This document shows, piece by piece, positions 1 through 4,923 of a stretch of DNA of 7,702 nt (the first letter of the stretch is position 1; every line of letters begins with the position of its first letter). The stretch is from Candidatus Peregrinibacteria bacterium (GTDB taxonomy: Bacteria > Patescibacteria > Gracilibacteria > UM-FILTER-43-11), in contig JAUXFE010000030.1 in NCBI GenBank assembly GCA_030620215.1, forward strand, positions 1 to 7,702, read 5' to 3'. The notes beneath the pieces were generated by a model. It did not search any database, was not told the DNA's origin, and worked only from the letters and a program-made list of their open reading frames with translations. Both the position numbers and the translations under genes were made by a program.

Positions 1-66
1 ATAGTATCTGAAAATATTGCTTATGCAATTTTTGCCTATCAGGAACCGGAATCAGTTGAAAATTAA
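1..66 (+). CDS. 3' end of an unidentified gene (partial)
   Basis: An open frame runs in from the left edge in frame 1 and stops at TAA (64-66). The visible tail is about 21 residues, reading IVSENIAYAIFAYQEPESVEN. It is too short to assign to a family. It lies on the same strand as the next gene, but a promoter-like sequence sits in the 70-base gap, so the two need not be co-transcribed. A chance open frame of this size is possible. Confidence 0.45.
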   Translation: MVSENIAYAIFAYQEPESVEN

Positions 67-83
67 AAAAAGGTTGTTGTTCT

Positions 84-112
84 TTCATTGAATGGGTGCA
101 ATATGGTAAAAT
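84..112 (+). promoter_or_regulatory. Extended -10 promoter for the gene at 137
   Basis: TGG followed by TAAAAT (TG at 104-105, hexamer at 107-112) matches the extended -10 pattern TGnTATAAT with one change in the hexamer. A weak -35-like TTCATT (84-89) lies 17 bases upstream. Transcription would start near 119, giving a leader of under 20 bases. The sequence AGGTGA (115-120) is 16 bases from the ATG, too far to act as a normal ribosome binding site. The assignment rests on pattern and position only. Confidence 0.5.
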
Positions 113-136
113 ATAGGTGAAATTAAAAACAAAATC

Positions 137-589
137 ATGGTTAAAAAAATTGACGACTTAAACGTCTTAAAAAATCTTCCCGACATTAAGATCTGGGGCG
201 AGGATCTTGAGGGTTTTGGAGGAATAAAATTATTTAAAGGTAAATTTGTGATAATGGACGATGGCAAATTCATCGCCAAGATAGTTCCCAAGGAAAAATA
301 TGACAAAATGGATATCTACCACAACACAATGCTTTATGATCTGGGTGTGACAGATCCGGATAGTTCAGCCATTAAAAAAATCATAATCGGTGGCGGGAAA
401 ATTGAATTGGAAATGATCGAAGATTATGTAGAATGCCGATTGTATGGATCTAGCCAAACGTATGGAGATTACGATAAATCTGATATCGATCTGGCAAAGA
501 TGGAAAAGGCAATCGAGGCTACGTTCCATCTTGGCATGATGCCTATTTTAGTAGTTCCGGACTTTGAAAATATGACAGTAAATGCATAA
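137..589 (+). CDS. Janus/Ocnus-like (phosphohistidine phosphatase fold) protein, putative
   Basis: A 150-residue soluble protein with no signal peptide or membrane segment. Its pattern resembles the animal 14-kDa phosphohistidine phosphatase PHPT1 as I remember that sequence. A strand pair around DDGKFIAKIV (41-50) is followed by YH (61-62), then GGGKI (85-89), then YGSSQTYG (103-110) and a helix. In PHPT1 the matching items are IDSDGVFKYVLIRV, Y52-H53 (H53 is catalytic), GGGRI (75-79) and YGYSMAYG (91-98). The His-to-GGG spacing is 23 here and 22 in PHPT1. H62 would be the catalytic base and K88 would replace R78, a substrate-binding residue. About 30 N-terminal residues have no counterpart. 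The gene is clearly real, with its own promoter and a clean ATG. The family assignment is inference from motif order and spacing, so function is uncertain: it could be a phosphatase, an inactive relative or a chance resemblance. Confidence 0.6.
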   Translation: MVKKIDDLNVLKNLPDIKIWGEDLEGFGGIKLFKGKFVIMDDGKFIAKIVPKEKYDKMDIYHNTMLYDLGVTDPDSSAIKKIIIGGGKIELEMIEDYVECRLYGSSQTYGDYDKSDIDLAKMEKAIEATFHLGMMPILVVPDFENMTVNA

Positions 590-720
590 TTTAAAACTCA
601 AAGTTCTAAACTCTAAACTCAAAGCAAACCCAAAGTCTAAAAATCAAAGTTCAAATTTTAGAATTTTGAATTTTGAGCTTGATTAGAGTTTTTAACTTAG
701 AGTTTAGAGTTTTACAAAAT
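590..720. repeat. 7-base-period inverted repeat element between two genes
   Basis: The whole 132-base gap is made of reiterated short words. The left side has four phased heptamers at 593-620 (AAAACTC, AAAGTTC, TAAACTC, TAAACTC). The right side has GAGTTTA and GAGTTTT at 700-713. AAACTCTAAACTC (608-620) is exactly inverted at 700-712. Inside, AATCAA (642-647) pairs with TTGATT (679-684), and GAATTTT occurs twice in tandem (661-674). The whole can fold into one long imperfect AT-rich hairpin. It holds no open frame of note and must contain any promoter serving the gene at 722. It shares its design, but not its words, with the repeats at 1999-2068 and around 4540-4923. Confidence 0.8.
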
Positions 721-721
721 T

Positions 722-1060
722 ATGATTAACAACTACAACTTCGGACAAATCACCATCGATAATAAAACCTATGATCACGACTTGATTCTTTTTGATGGGC
801 AAACGATTGATTGGTGGCGCAAAGAGGGGCACGTTGTGGATATTGAGGATTTAAAGGATCTGCCCAAGGATTTTGATGTACTTGTGATTGGCAGTGGTGC
901 ATCGGGGATGTGCAATGTGCCGGATAAGACCATTGATTACATCAAAAAGGACATTGGTGTTGAGCTTGTTATTGAAATGACCGGTGATGCGGTAAAAACC
1001 TATAATAAGCTATCGGACGAAGGTAAAAAAGTTGCAGGCGCTTTTCATTTGACCTGCTGA
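722..1060 (+). CDS. MTH938-like (DUF498 / NDUFAF3-AAMDC fold) protein
   Basis: A 112-residue single-domain protein of the MTH938 family. Recognisable family landmarks in order are FGQITIDNKTYDHDLILF (7-24), W-R near 31-33 followed by GHVVDIEDL, the glycine-rich VIGSGASG (55-62), the segment GVELVIEMTGDAVKTYN (79-95) and the terminal AFHLTC. The length is normal for the family. Members of this fold are found in archaea and bacteria, and as the mitochondrial complex I assembly factor NDUFAF3. No enzyme activity is established, so none is claimed. The ATG follows directly on the repeat element at 590-720 with no ribosome binding site. The HLTC ending followed by TGA shows that TGA terminates translation in this genome. 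Confidence 0.88.
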   Translation: MINNYNFGQITIDNKTYDHDLILFDGQTIDWWRKEGHVVDIEDLKDLPKDFDVLVIGSGASGMCNVPDKTIDYIKKDIGVELVIEMTGDAVKTYNKLSDEGKKVAGAFHLTC

Positions 1061-1065
1061 TTTTC

Positions 1066-1093
1066 TTGACTTAAATCAGTAAATCAATATATT
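1066..1093 (+). promoter_or_regulatory. Promoter for the gene at 1122
   Basis: TTGACT (1066-1071) and TATATT (1088-1093) are separated by 16 bases and each differs from the sigma-70 consensus at one position. Transcription would begin near 1100, about 20 bases before the ATG. It lies wholly in the 61-base gap after the MTH938-like gene, so the 1122 gene is probably transcribed on its own. Confidence 0.5.
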
Positions 1094-1121
1094 TAGATTC
1101 AAAATTAGCCCTCCAAACTAA

Positions 1122-1463
1122 ATGTACACAAAAACCCGACTCATTCAATTTGCGGATTGGATGGAAGAAAATCTGGAAATCGATGATGATGAAAAACAGC
1201 GTGTTGCTGTGGGTATTTCGAGTGGATTAGTAAAAAATAAAATTGATTTTAGTAATTTATGTACAAATACTTTAATACAATTGTTCAGAGTTAAGATCAA
1301 ACTTGTTAGATACTGCAATCTTGGACTTTGCAAAAAGGAAGATGAAGCAGTTGTATTTGCAGGGCTTGAAAAATATAGGAAAATATATGAGATTTCTCTG
1401 AAATCGGCGCGTGAAGATGAAGATAAAGATGAAAAAGAGGAAAGGGTATCTGGGATGTGGTAA
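1122..1463 (+). CDS. Hypothetical protein, charged C-terminus
   Basis: A 113-residue protein that I do not recognise. It is probably helical. The first 20 residues contain the acidic, amphipathic-looking stretch ADWMEENLEIDDDEK. A central part (40-70) has three cysteines (C47, C65, C70). A highly charged tail at 96-108 is rich in D, E, K and R. There is no signal peptide and no clear membrane segment. The ATG has a good promoter about 30 bases upstream but no Shine-Dalgarno sequence. The TAA stop touches the stop of the convergent acetyltransferase gene with no base between them. Coding status is likely from the length, the promoter and the tight packing, but no homology supports it. Confidence 0.65.
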   Translation: MYTKTRLIQFADWMEENLEIDDDEKQRVAVGISSGLVKNKIDFSNLCTNTLIQLFRVKIKLVRYCNLGLCKKEDEAVVFAGLEKYRKIYEISLKSAREDEDKDEKEERVSGMW

Positions 1464-1979
1464 TTATAATTCTACCTTCATAACATATTGCTCTCCCCCG
1501 CTATTTGTTCGTTCGGGAGCTTTTTCTTTTACAAAAATTTCAAATCCGCACTTCTTATAACATTTTTGAGCCGCGATATGTGGAATGTCGACATTTAAAT
1601 AAGCTTCCGTTAATCCGAGTTCTTCTTTTACATATTTGAGTAAAGTTTTCATAGCATCAGTACCATAACCCTTGCCCCATTCATCTTTTTCACCAATCGC
1701 AATTCCTACAAAAGTTTTATCTGCATGTTTTTTATTTTTTGGCTTATGGGTTCCGCAATTTCCGATTAATTTATCATTCTTTTTAATGAATATGCAAAAA
1801 ATATGATCCGGATCAGGATCTTTTTTCCAATCTTCAATAAACTTTAGCTCTTCTTCTAAAGTATAGGAACGCATTACGCCATAACGAATTACTTCTTCAT
1901 CCTGAGTCCAGCGGACCCAATCAGCCGCGTACTCTTTGCCAAATGGTTTGAGATATATTTTTTCACCTTCAAGTTTCAT
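1464..1979 (-). CDS. GNAT family N-acetyltransferase (RimJ/RimL-like)
   Basis: A 171-residue single-domain acetyltransferase that would transfer an acetyl group from acetyl-CoA to an amine, often a protein N-terminus or an antibiotic amino group. The N-terminal MKLEGEKIYLKPF resembles the usual RimJ/RimL opening. The acetyl-CoA pyrophosphate loop is WGKGYG (101-106), following the strand VGIAIGEKDE (91-100). The downstream AAQKCYKKCGF (136-146) is the usual helix with a GF turn at the end of the fold. The length is complete. The substrate cannot be told from sequence. The gene is read toward 1122-1463, and the two stops abut. Its ATG sits seven bases downstream of a perfect TATAAT, so the message is probably leaderless. 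Confidence 0.9.
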   Translation of the reverse strand: MKLEGEKIYLKPFGKEYAADWVRWTQDEEVIRYGVMRSYTLEEELKFIEDWKKDPDPDHIFCIFIKKNDKLIGNCGTHKPKNKKHADKTFVGIAIGEKDEWGKGYGTDAMKTLLKYVKEELGLTEAYLNVDIPHIAAQKCYKKCGFEIFVKEKAPERTNSGGEQYVMKVEL

Positions 1980-1985
1980 GGCTAA

Positions 1986-1991
1986 ATTATA
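1986..1991 (-). promoter_or_regulatory. -10 box for the acetyltransferase, implying a leaderless message
   Basis: On the minus strand a perfect TATAAT ends six bases before the ATG at 1979. A transcript initiated at the usual distance would begin at or beside the A of the start codon. No convincing -35 is visible. The expected place for it falls inside the heptamer repeat at 1999-2033. The hexamer match is exact, but the function is inferred from position. Confidence 0.45.
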
Positions 1992-1998
1992 TACTAAT

Positions 1999-2068
1999 TA
2001 GGTTGTAGGTTGTAGCTTGTAGGTTGTAGAATATCTAAGTAGCTAAAAAGCTAAAAAGCTACAACCTA
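1999..2068. repeat. 7-base-period inverted repeat element, empty type
   Basis: The left half is five phased heptamers: TAGGTTG, TAGGTTG, TAGCTTG, TAGGTTG, TAGAATA (1999-2033). The right half reads, on the minus strand, TAGGTTG followed by TAGCTTTT twice (2050-2069), with AGCTAAAA tandem on the plus strand at 2041-2056. TAGGTTGTAGCT (2006-2017) is exactly inverted at 2057-2068, enclosing 39 bases. The element fills nearly the whole gap between the acetyltransferase and murJ and ends one base before the murJ ATG. TTGTAG (2003-2008) and TAGAAT (2027-2032), 18 bases apart, could serve as the murJ promoter, so the element may supply it. Confidence 0.85.
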
Positions 2069-2069
2069 A

Positions 2070-3428
2070 ATGATAAAGGCCCTCAAGGCATTAAAGGAAT
2101 CTGGGAATTGGAAAACCGTTCTTTTCCACTCTTCCTGGAGTCTGACACTTGGTTCAGGACTTTCTTACTTTTTTGGTTTTTTACGCGATCGTATTCTGGC
2201 GCAGACATTTGGCTTGTCACGGACGTTGGATATTTACAACGCTTCATTTGTTATTCCGGATATGATACTTGGTGTATTGGTGGGGACTGCGTTGTCAGCC
2301 GCTTTTGTTCCTATTTTTACCAAACAATATGACGAGAAAAAATCACTTGGCTATGCTTATGCCAATCAGATGATTACATGGGGGCTGACTTTGATTATTT
2401 TTGTGGCAATTATTATCGCATTTACCCTTCCTTTATTCGCTCATTTTCTCGTACCGGGATTTAGTGGGGAAGAATTGGACAAATATATTCTGCTGACCAG
2501 AGTTTTACTCTTCTCCCCTATTCTTTTCACTTTAAGTAATTCGTATGGACGGATTTTAATCAGTGTTAAAGAATTTTTCTGGTTTGGGCTTTCACCAGCT
2601 TTATACAATATAGGAATAATAATCGGTATTATTTTCCTCGTCCCAAAATTTGGTATCGTCGGCTTGGTTATGGGAACGGTTATGGGTGTTTTTCTTCATT
2701 TATTAAATAGATTACGTCCGCTTAAGAAAAAGAAATACAACTTTAAGAATAGGATCGACTTTACATTTTCACCAGAGATTAAAGAGACAATTACATTAAT
2801 GCTTCCAAAAATAGTTCAGTACGCCATGTGGTTTATTATGGTTATGGCATTTACGAGTATCGCATCCAGCTTGGCGGAGGGTAGTGTGGCAGTTTATGGC
2901 TATGCCCGTAATTTTATGAGCCTGCCTGTCAGCCTACTCGGTATTGCAATTGCTATGGCCATGTATCCGACTCTCTCTCATGATGCGGGCAAGGGGAACT
3001 TTGCAAAATTCCGCAGGGACTTTAAGAGAAATAGATTAAAATCCATGATCTACACAACATTGGCAGCCATTACGCTCGCTCTGCTTAGCAAACAAGTCGT
3101 CGGACTGCTTTTGGGTGGCGGAGAGTTTGGCCAGTCGGATATCGATCTGCTTGCCGGTGTTCTAATGGTCTATTGTATAGCGGTTCCGCTGGAAAGTTTA
3201 TTGCACGCTTATCATCGGGCATATTATTCGCTTAAAAACACCATTATTCCGGCGACACTTCATGCATTTATTATTTTAGGAATAATCATCTCAGCAAAAA
3301 CACTGGTACCGAGTATTGGGGTTTATGCAATACCTGCCAGTTTTGCGGGAGGACTTGTTATTCAGGTTATTATTTTGGCTGCTGTGTTTCCTCTTCTTCT
3401 AAAAAAACGGGAATCTCAGAATCGCTAG
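2070..3428 (+). CDS. murJ: MurJ-like lipid II flippase (MOP superfamily), short form
   Basis: A 452-residue polytopic membrane protein that would flip lipid II across the cytoplasmic membrane for peptidoglycan synthesis. Family landmarks are GFLRDRILAQTFG (36-48), comparable to GFVRDAIVARIFG in E. coli MurJ, then LDIYNASFVIPDMILGVL (53-70) with the AFVPIF that follows (79-83), YGYARNFMSLPVSLLGIAIA (276-295) and YYSLKNTIIPA (385-395). R39 and R41 fall in the conserved arginine region of helix 1, and R280 is near the position of E. coli R270. By eye I count about 12 membrane helices, the last at roughly 415-444. E. coli MurJ has about 511 residues and 14 helices, so the final pair appears to be absent. 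The ATG has no Shine-Dalgarno sequence and follows the repeat at 1999-2068. The last 59 bases overlap the convergent gene at 3370-3693. Confidence 0.88.
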   Translation: MIKALKALKESGNWKTVLFHSSWSLTLGSGLSYFFGFLRDRILAQTFGLSRTLDIYNASFVIPDMILGVLVGTALSAAFVPIFTKQYDEKKSLGYAYANQMITWGLTLIIFVAIIIAFTLPLFAHFLVPGFSGEELDKYILLTRVLLFSPILFTLSNSYGRILISVKEFFWFGLSPALYNIGIIIGIIFLVPKFGIVGLVMGTVMGVFLHLLNRLRPLKKKKYNFKNRIDFTFSPEIKETITLMLPKIVQYAMWFIMVMAFTSIASSLAEGSVAVYGYARNFMSLPVSLLGIAIAMAMYPTLSHDAGKGNFAKFRRDFKRNRLKSMIYTTLAAITLALLSKQVVGLLLGGGEFGQSDIDLLAGVLMVYCIAVPLESLLHAYHRAYYSLKNTIIPATLHAFIILGIIISAKTLVPSIGVYAIPASFAGGLVIQVIILAAVFPLLLKKRESQNR

Positions 3429-3693
3429 ATTTTGTTTTAGTCGGTTCATCAAATACGAACTCGATAATGTTAACAAATTCTGCACCTTTTATTGCTCTGA
3501 ATAAATCGTTAAAGTGGCCTCTTGTTAAAGTTACTACCCATTCATTCCTTTTTCCGTCTGTCATATCTACTGTATAACCGACATCAGCCCTAACCCCTGC
3601 GTGTTGCTTGCCTAATTCAATAGCTTTATCCGGAGGATTTAATACGGATTTAATCCTAATTCCCTTTGGTTCTTTTTTATCAGGTGGAGTCAT
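3370..3693 (-). CDS. Hypothetical small protein downstream of the C39-like lipoprotein
   Basis: A 107-residue protein that I do not recognise. It starts MTPPDKKEPKG and has a mixed alpha/beta-looking core at 33-83 (GVRADVGYTVDM, NEWVVTLTRGHFNDLFRAIKG, EFVNIIEFVFDE). It ends in a polar tail rich in E, S and Q. There is no signal peptide. It follows the lipoprotein gene by nine bases on the same strand, suggesting one transcript, although no Shine-Dalgarno sequence precedes its ATG. Its last 59 bases are antisense to the 3' end of murJ. The polar tail (about residues 88-107) is the part encoded in the overlap, so the stop may have been acquired by read-through into murJ. The core composition looks protein-like, so I accept it as a gene without a function. 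Confidence 0.6.
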   Translation of the reverse strand: MTPPDKKEPKGIRIKSVLNPPDKAIELGKQHAGVRADVGYTVDMTDGKRNEWVVTLTRGHFNDLFRAIKGAEFVNIIEFVFDEPTKTKSSDSEIPVFLEEEETQQPK

Positions 3694-3702
3694 ACAATAT
3701 TA

Positions 3703-4515
3703 TTAAAGGAGCTCATTATACAAAACTATAACTTTTTTTGCACCTGAATTTATATCTGTGTCATGCCACTCATGCATAGCAGACATGATTGTTTGATATG
3801 GATAAATAAAATTGTGCCCGCGTTTTGTGCCGACATCATTTGTGATAAAGTGCGTCTCATCGTATCCCTTTAAAACCATCATGTGATAAAGCGGACCTTC
3901 ACCGGTATAGAATGGGTTGCCTAGTTGGCGACCGGCGAAAGGTGCTACTATCGCATGACCTTGAGCGAGTTCGGATTTAAGTTCTGAAATGGTCGGATTA
4001 TTTAAAATTACCAAATCACTCCCCCGAAGGCGGGATTCGCGAATCCCGCCTTCGGGATCGGTTTGATTGTTTAAAAAATTCTCTCGCAACATCTCTGCCG
4101 TTTGTTCAATATCCGTATGTTCATAAGATCCAAAGTTCTCAATTTGCCAATCAACAAGTTTTTGGACGTCTTTCTTAAACTCCTCCTTTGTTGGTGATTG
4201 ATCGGTTGCGTAATAGTAGGCTAACAGGACTGCCGCTTCTTCACATGCTTCCTGCCATGGCATTCCCCAATCGGCATCTGGGGCTTGGGGAAAGAATGGA
4301 ACATCCAAGTTGATTTCCGATGGGAGAGCAGATTGGAGAGCCGCTTGGGGAGCCGATTGATCAATTTGCTCATCTATTTGCTCACCAATTGGCTCACCTA
4401 CTCGATTCTCAAAAGACGGACGTGTAGTTGGCACGTCGGATTTAAACTGGGACTCATCCGGAGTACAAGCCGTCAAAAGAAAAAGAGTGGCGATGATTAG
4501 TAATACTTTCTTCAA
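3703..4515 (-). CDS. Lipoprotein with C39-like cysteine peptidase domain
   Basis: A 270-residue exported lipoprotein. The start is TTG, because a stop codon lies immediately upstream in frame. The signal peptide MKKVLLIIATLFLLTAC ends in the lipobox LTAC with C17 as the lipid-bearing cysteine. Residues 18-67 are a polar tether containing a four-residue repeat (41-64). The Peptidase_C39_2-like domain follows: VPFFPQAPDADW (72-83, with oxyanion Gln candidate Q76), WQEACEEAA with nucleophile C91, YHMMVLKGYDE with H211, and FITNDVGT with D227, completing a Cys-His-Asp set. NPFYTGEGPLYHM and HEWHD are also typical of this family. It probably acts on peptides or on peptidoglycan stem peptides at the cell surface, but the substrate is unknown. 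Residues 154-164 are encoded by a perfect 34-bp palindrome, probably an insertion. It is flanked by the four-helix-bundle gene upstream and a small gene downstream. Confidence 0.85.
   Translation of the reverse strand: MKKVLLIIATLFLLTACTPDESQFKSDVPTTRPSFENRVGEPIGEQIDEQIDQSAPQAALQSALPSEINLDVPFFPQAPDADWGMPWQEACEEAAVLLAYYYATDQSPTKEEFKKDVQKLVDWQIENFGSYEHTDIEQTAEMLRENFLNNQTDPEGGIRESRLRGSDLVILNNPTISELKSELAQGHAIVAPFAGRQLGNPFYTGEGPLYHMMVLKGYDETHFITNDVGTKRGHNFIYPYQTIMSAMHEWHDTDINSGAKKVIVLYNELL
4023..4056. repeat. Perfect 34-bp palindrome inside the lipoprotein gene
   Basis: The arm CCCGAAGGCGGGATTCG (4023-4039) is followed at once by its exact reverse complement (4040-4056), with no loop. It is GC-rich in an AT-rich gene. 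It lies in the reading frame of the lipoprotein, encoding PEGGIRESRLR (154-164). None of its three frames contains a stop, and being a palindrome it reads identically on the other strand. It falls between the two halves of the C39-like domain, where family members as I know them have a variable loop. The pattern resembles the palindromic elements that insert in frame into Rickettsia genes. Confidence 0.9.
4324..4395. repeat. 12-bp-period tandem repeat in the lipoprotein tether
   Basis: Six 12-base units in two related groups. The first three, on the plus strand, are GAGAGCAGATTG, GAGAGCCGCTTG and GGGAGCCGATTG. The next three are ATCAATTTGCTC, ATCTATTTGCTC and ACCAATTGGCTC. In the protein they give four-residue units EPIG, EQID, EQID, QSAP, QAAL and QSAL (41-64) between the lipid anchor and the folded domain. 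A unit gained or lost keeps the frame and changes only tether length. Confidence 0.75.
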
Positions 4516-4519
4516 TTAA

Positions 4520-4555
4520 AATGAATTATGGGGTATGTATTATGGGATAGTGGGG
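4520..4555. repeat. Left 7-base-period array flanking the four-helix-bundle gene
   Basis: Phased heptamers ATGAATT, ATGGGGT, ATGTATT, ATGGGAT and AGTGGGG run from 4521 to 4555. ATGTATTATGGGAT (4535-4548) is exactly inverted at 4960-4973. AATGAATTATGG (4520-4531) is exactly inverted at 4927-4938. The array contains the four-helix-bundle stop codon and its last few codons. It ends a few bases before the TTG start of the lipoprotein. On the minus strand it supplies CATAAT (4525-4530), a -10-like hexamer suitably placed for a nearly leaderless lipoprotein message. Confidence 0.85.
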
Positions 4556-4923
4556 CGGGATTTACAACTTTTAATTAATCCGTTAAGTAGTTTATGTATA
4601 ACAACTGTTTCAGGTAAAAGGATGTCGTGTTTTATTTCATCTATATATCCAATATCTTTTGCAATTATAAGTTGATTTTGAATTTCAGTTAACGACCCTA
4701 ATGCAATGGAATAAAATCTTCTTTTTTCTTTGTAAAAAGTTCTACTAAATCCTTCGGCAATATTAGATGTTACAGAAACACTGGCTCTGCGTAATTGACC
4801 ACTTAAGCCATATTTTTCTTCTTTCGGAAAATATTTAGTTAATTCGTAGATTTCCAGAACCAATTCATGTCCCCTTTTCCACGCATTTAAATCTTGAAAA
4901 GTTTTAATCTTATATTCATTCAT
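4540..4923 (-). CDS. Four-helix-bundle protein (S23 / 23S rRNA intervening-sequence protein family)
   Basis: A 127-residue helical protein of the S23 four-helix-bundle family (TIGR02436-like). Family signatures are FQDLNAWKRGHEL (9-21), FPKEEKYGLSGQLRRASVSV (32-51), SNIAEGFSR (53-61) and FYSIALGSLTEIQNQL (70-85). Length is normal. Family members were first seen inside intervening sequences of 23S rRNA genes. The related Avd protein works with diversity-generating retroelements, where the bundle binds nucleic acid. Here the gene stands alone, with no reverse transcriptase or rRNA nearby. It is enclosed by inverted arrays of 7-base repeats (4520-4555 and 4921-4977), and both its start codon and its last codons lie in them. 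The family assignment is secure. A role in spreading the flanking repeats is my inference. Confidence 0.92.
   Translation of the reverse strand: MNEYKIKTFQDLNAWKRGHELVLEIYELTKYFPKEEKYGLSGQLRRASVSVTSNIAEGFSRTFYKEKRRFYSIALGSLTEIQNQLIIAKDIGYIDEIKHDILLPETVVIHKLLNGLIKSCKSRPTIP

Noticed and set aside
115..120. AGGTGA as ribosome binding site for the gene at 137
   Set aside because: It is 16 bases from the ATG, too far, and overlaps the expected transcription start from the extended -10 box.
1145..1333. Minus-strand and other alternate-frame open frames of 60-100 codons within the larger genes
   Set aside because: They lie wholly inside confidently identified or better-supported genes, have no family features, and are expected by chance opposite AT-rich coding sequence.
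1491..1530. CTCCC (1493-1497) with GGGAG (1515-1519) followed by a T-rich run, a possible plus-strand terminator for the 1122 gene
   Set aside because: The stem is only 5 bp with a 17-base loop, and the sequence is acetyltransferase coding DNA. Too weak to annotate.
4023..4056. The palindrome as a transcription terminator
   Set aside because: It has no U-run on either side, no loop, and lies in the middle of an intact reading frame. An inserted palindromic element is the better reading.
4285..4500. Plus-strand open frame with a repetitive ESRLESRLGSRL-like translation
   Set aside because: It is the antisense shadow of the lipoprotein tether. The repetition comes from the 12-bp tandem repeat. 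The minus strand has a lipobox and a recognisable domain.
4540..4923. Avd accessory gene of a diversity-generating retroelement
   Set aside because: No reverse transcriptase, template repeat or variable repeat in the window. The sequence matches the S23 branch motifs and stands alone.
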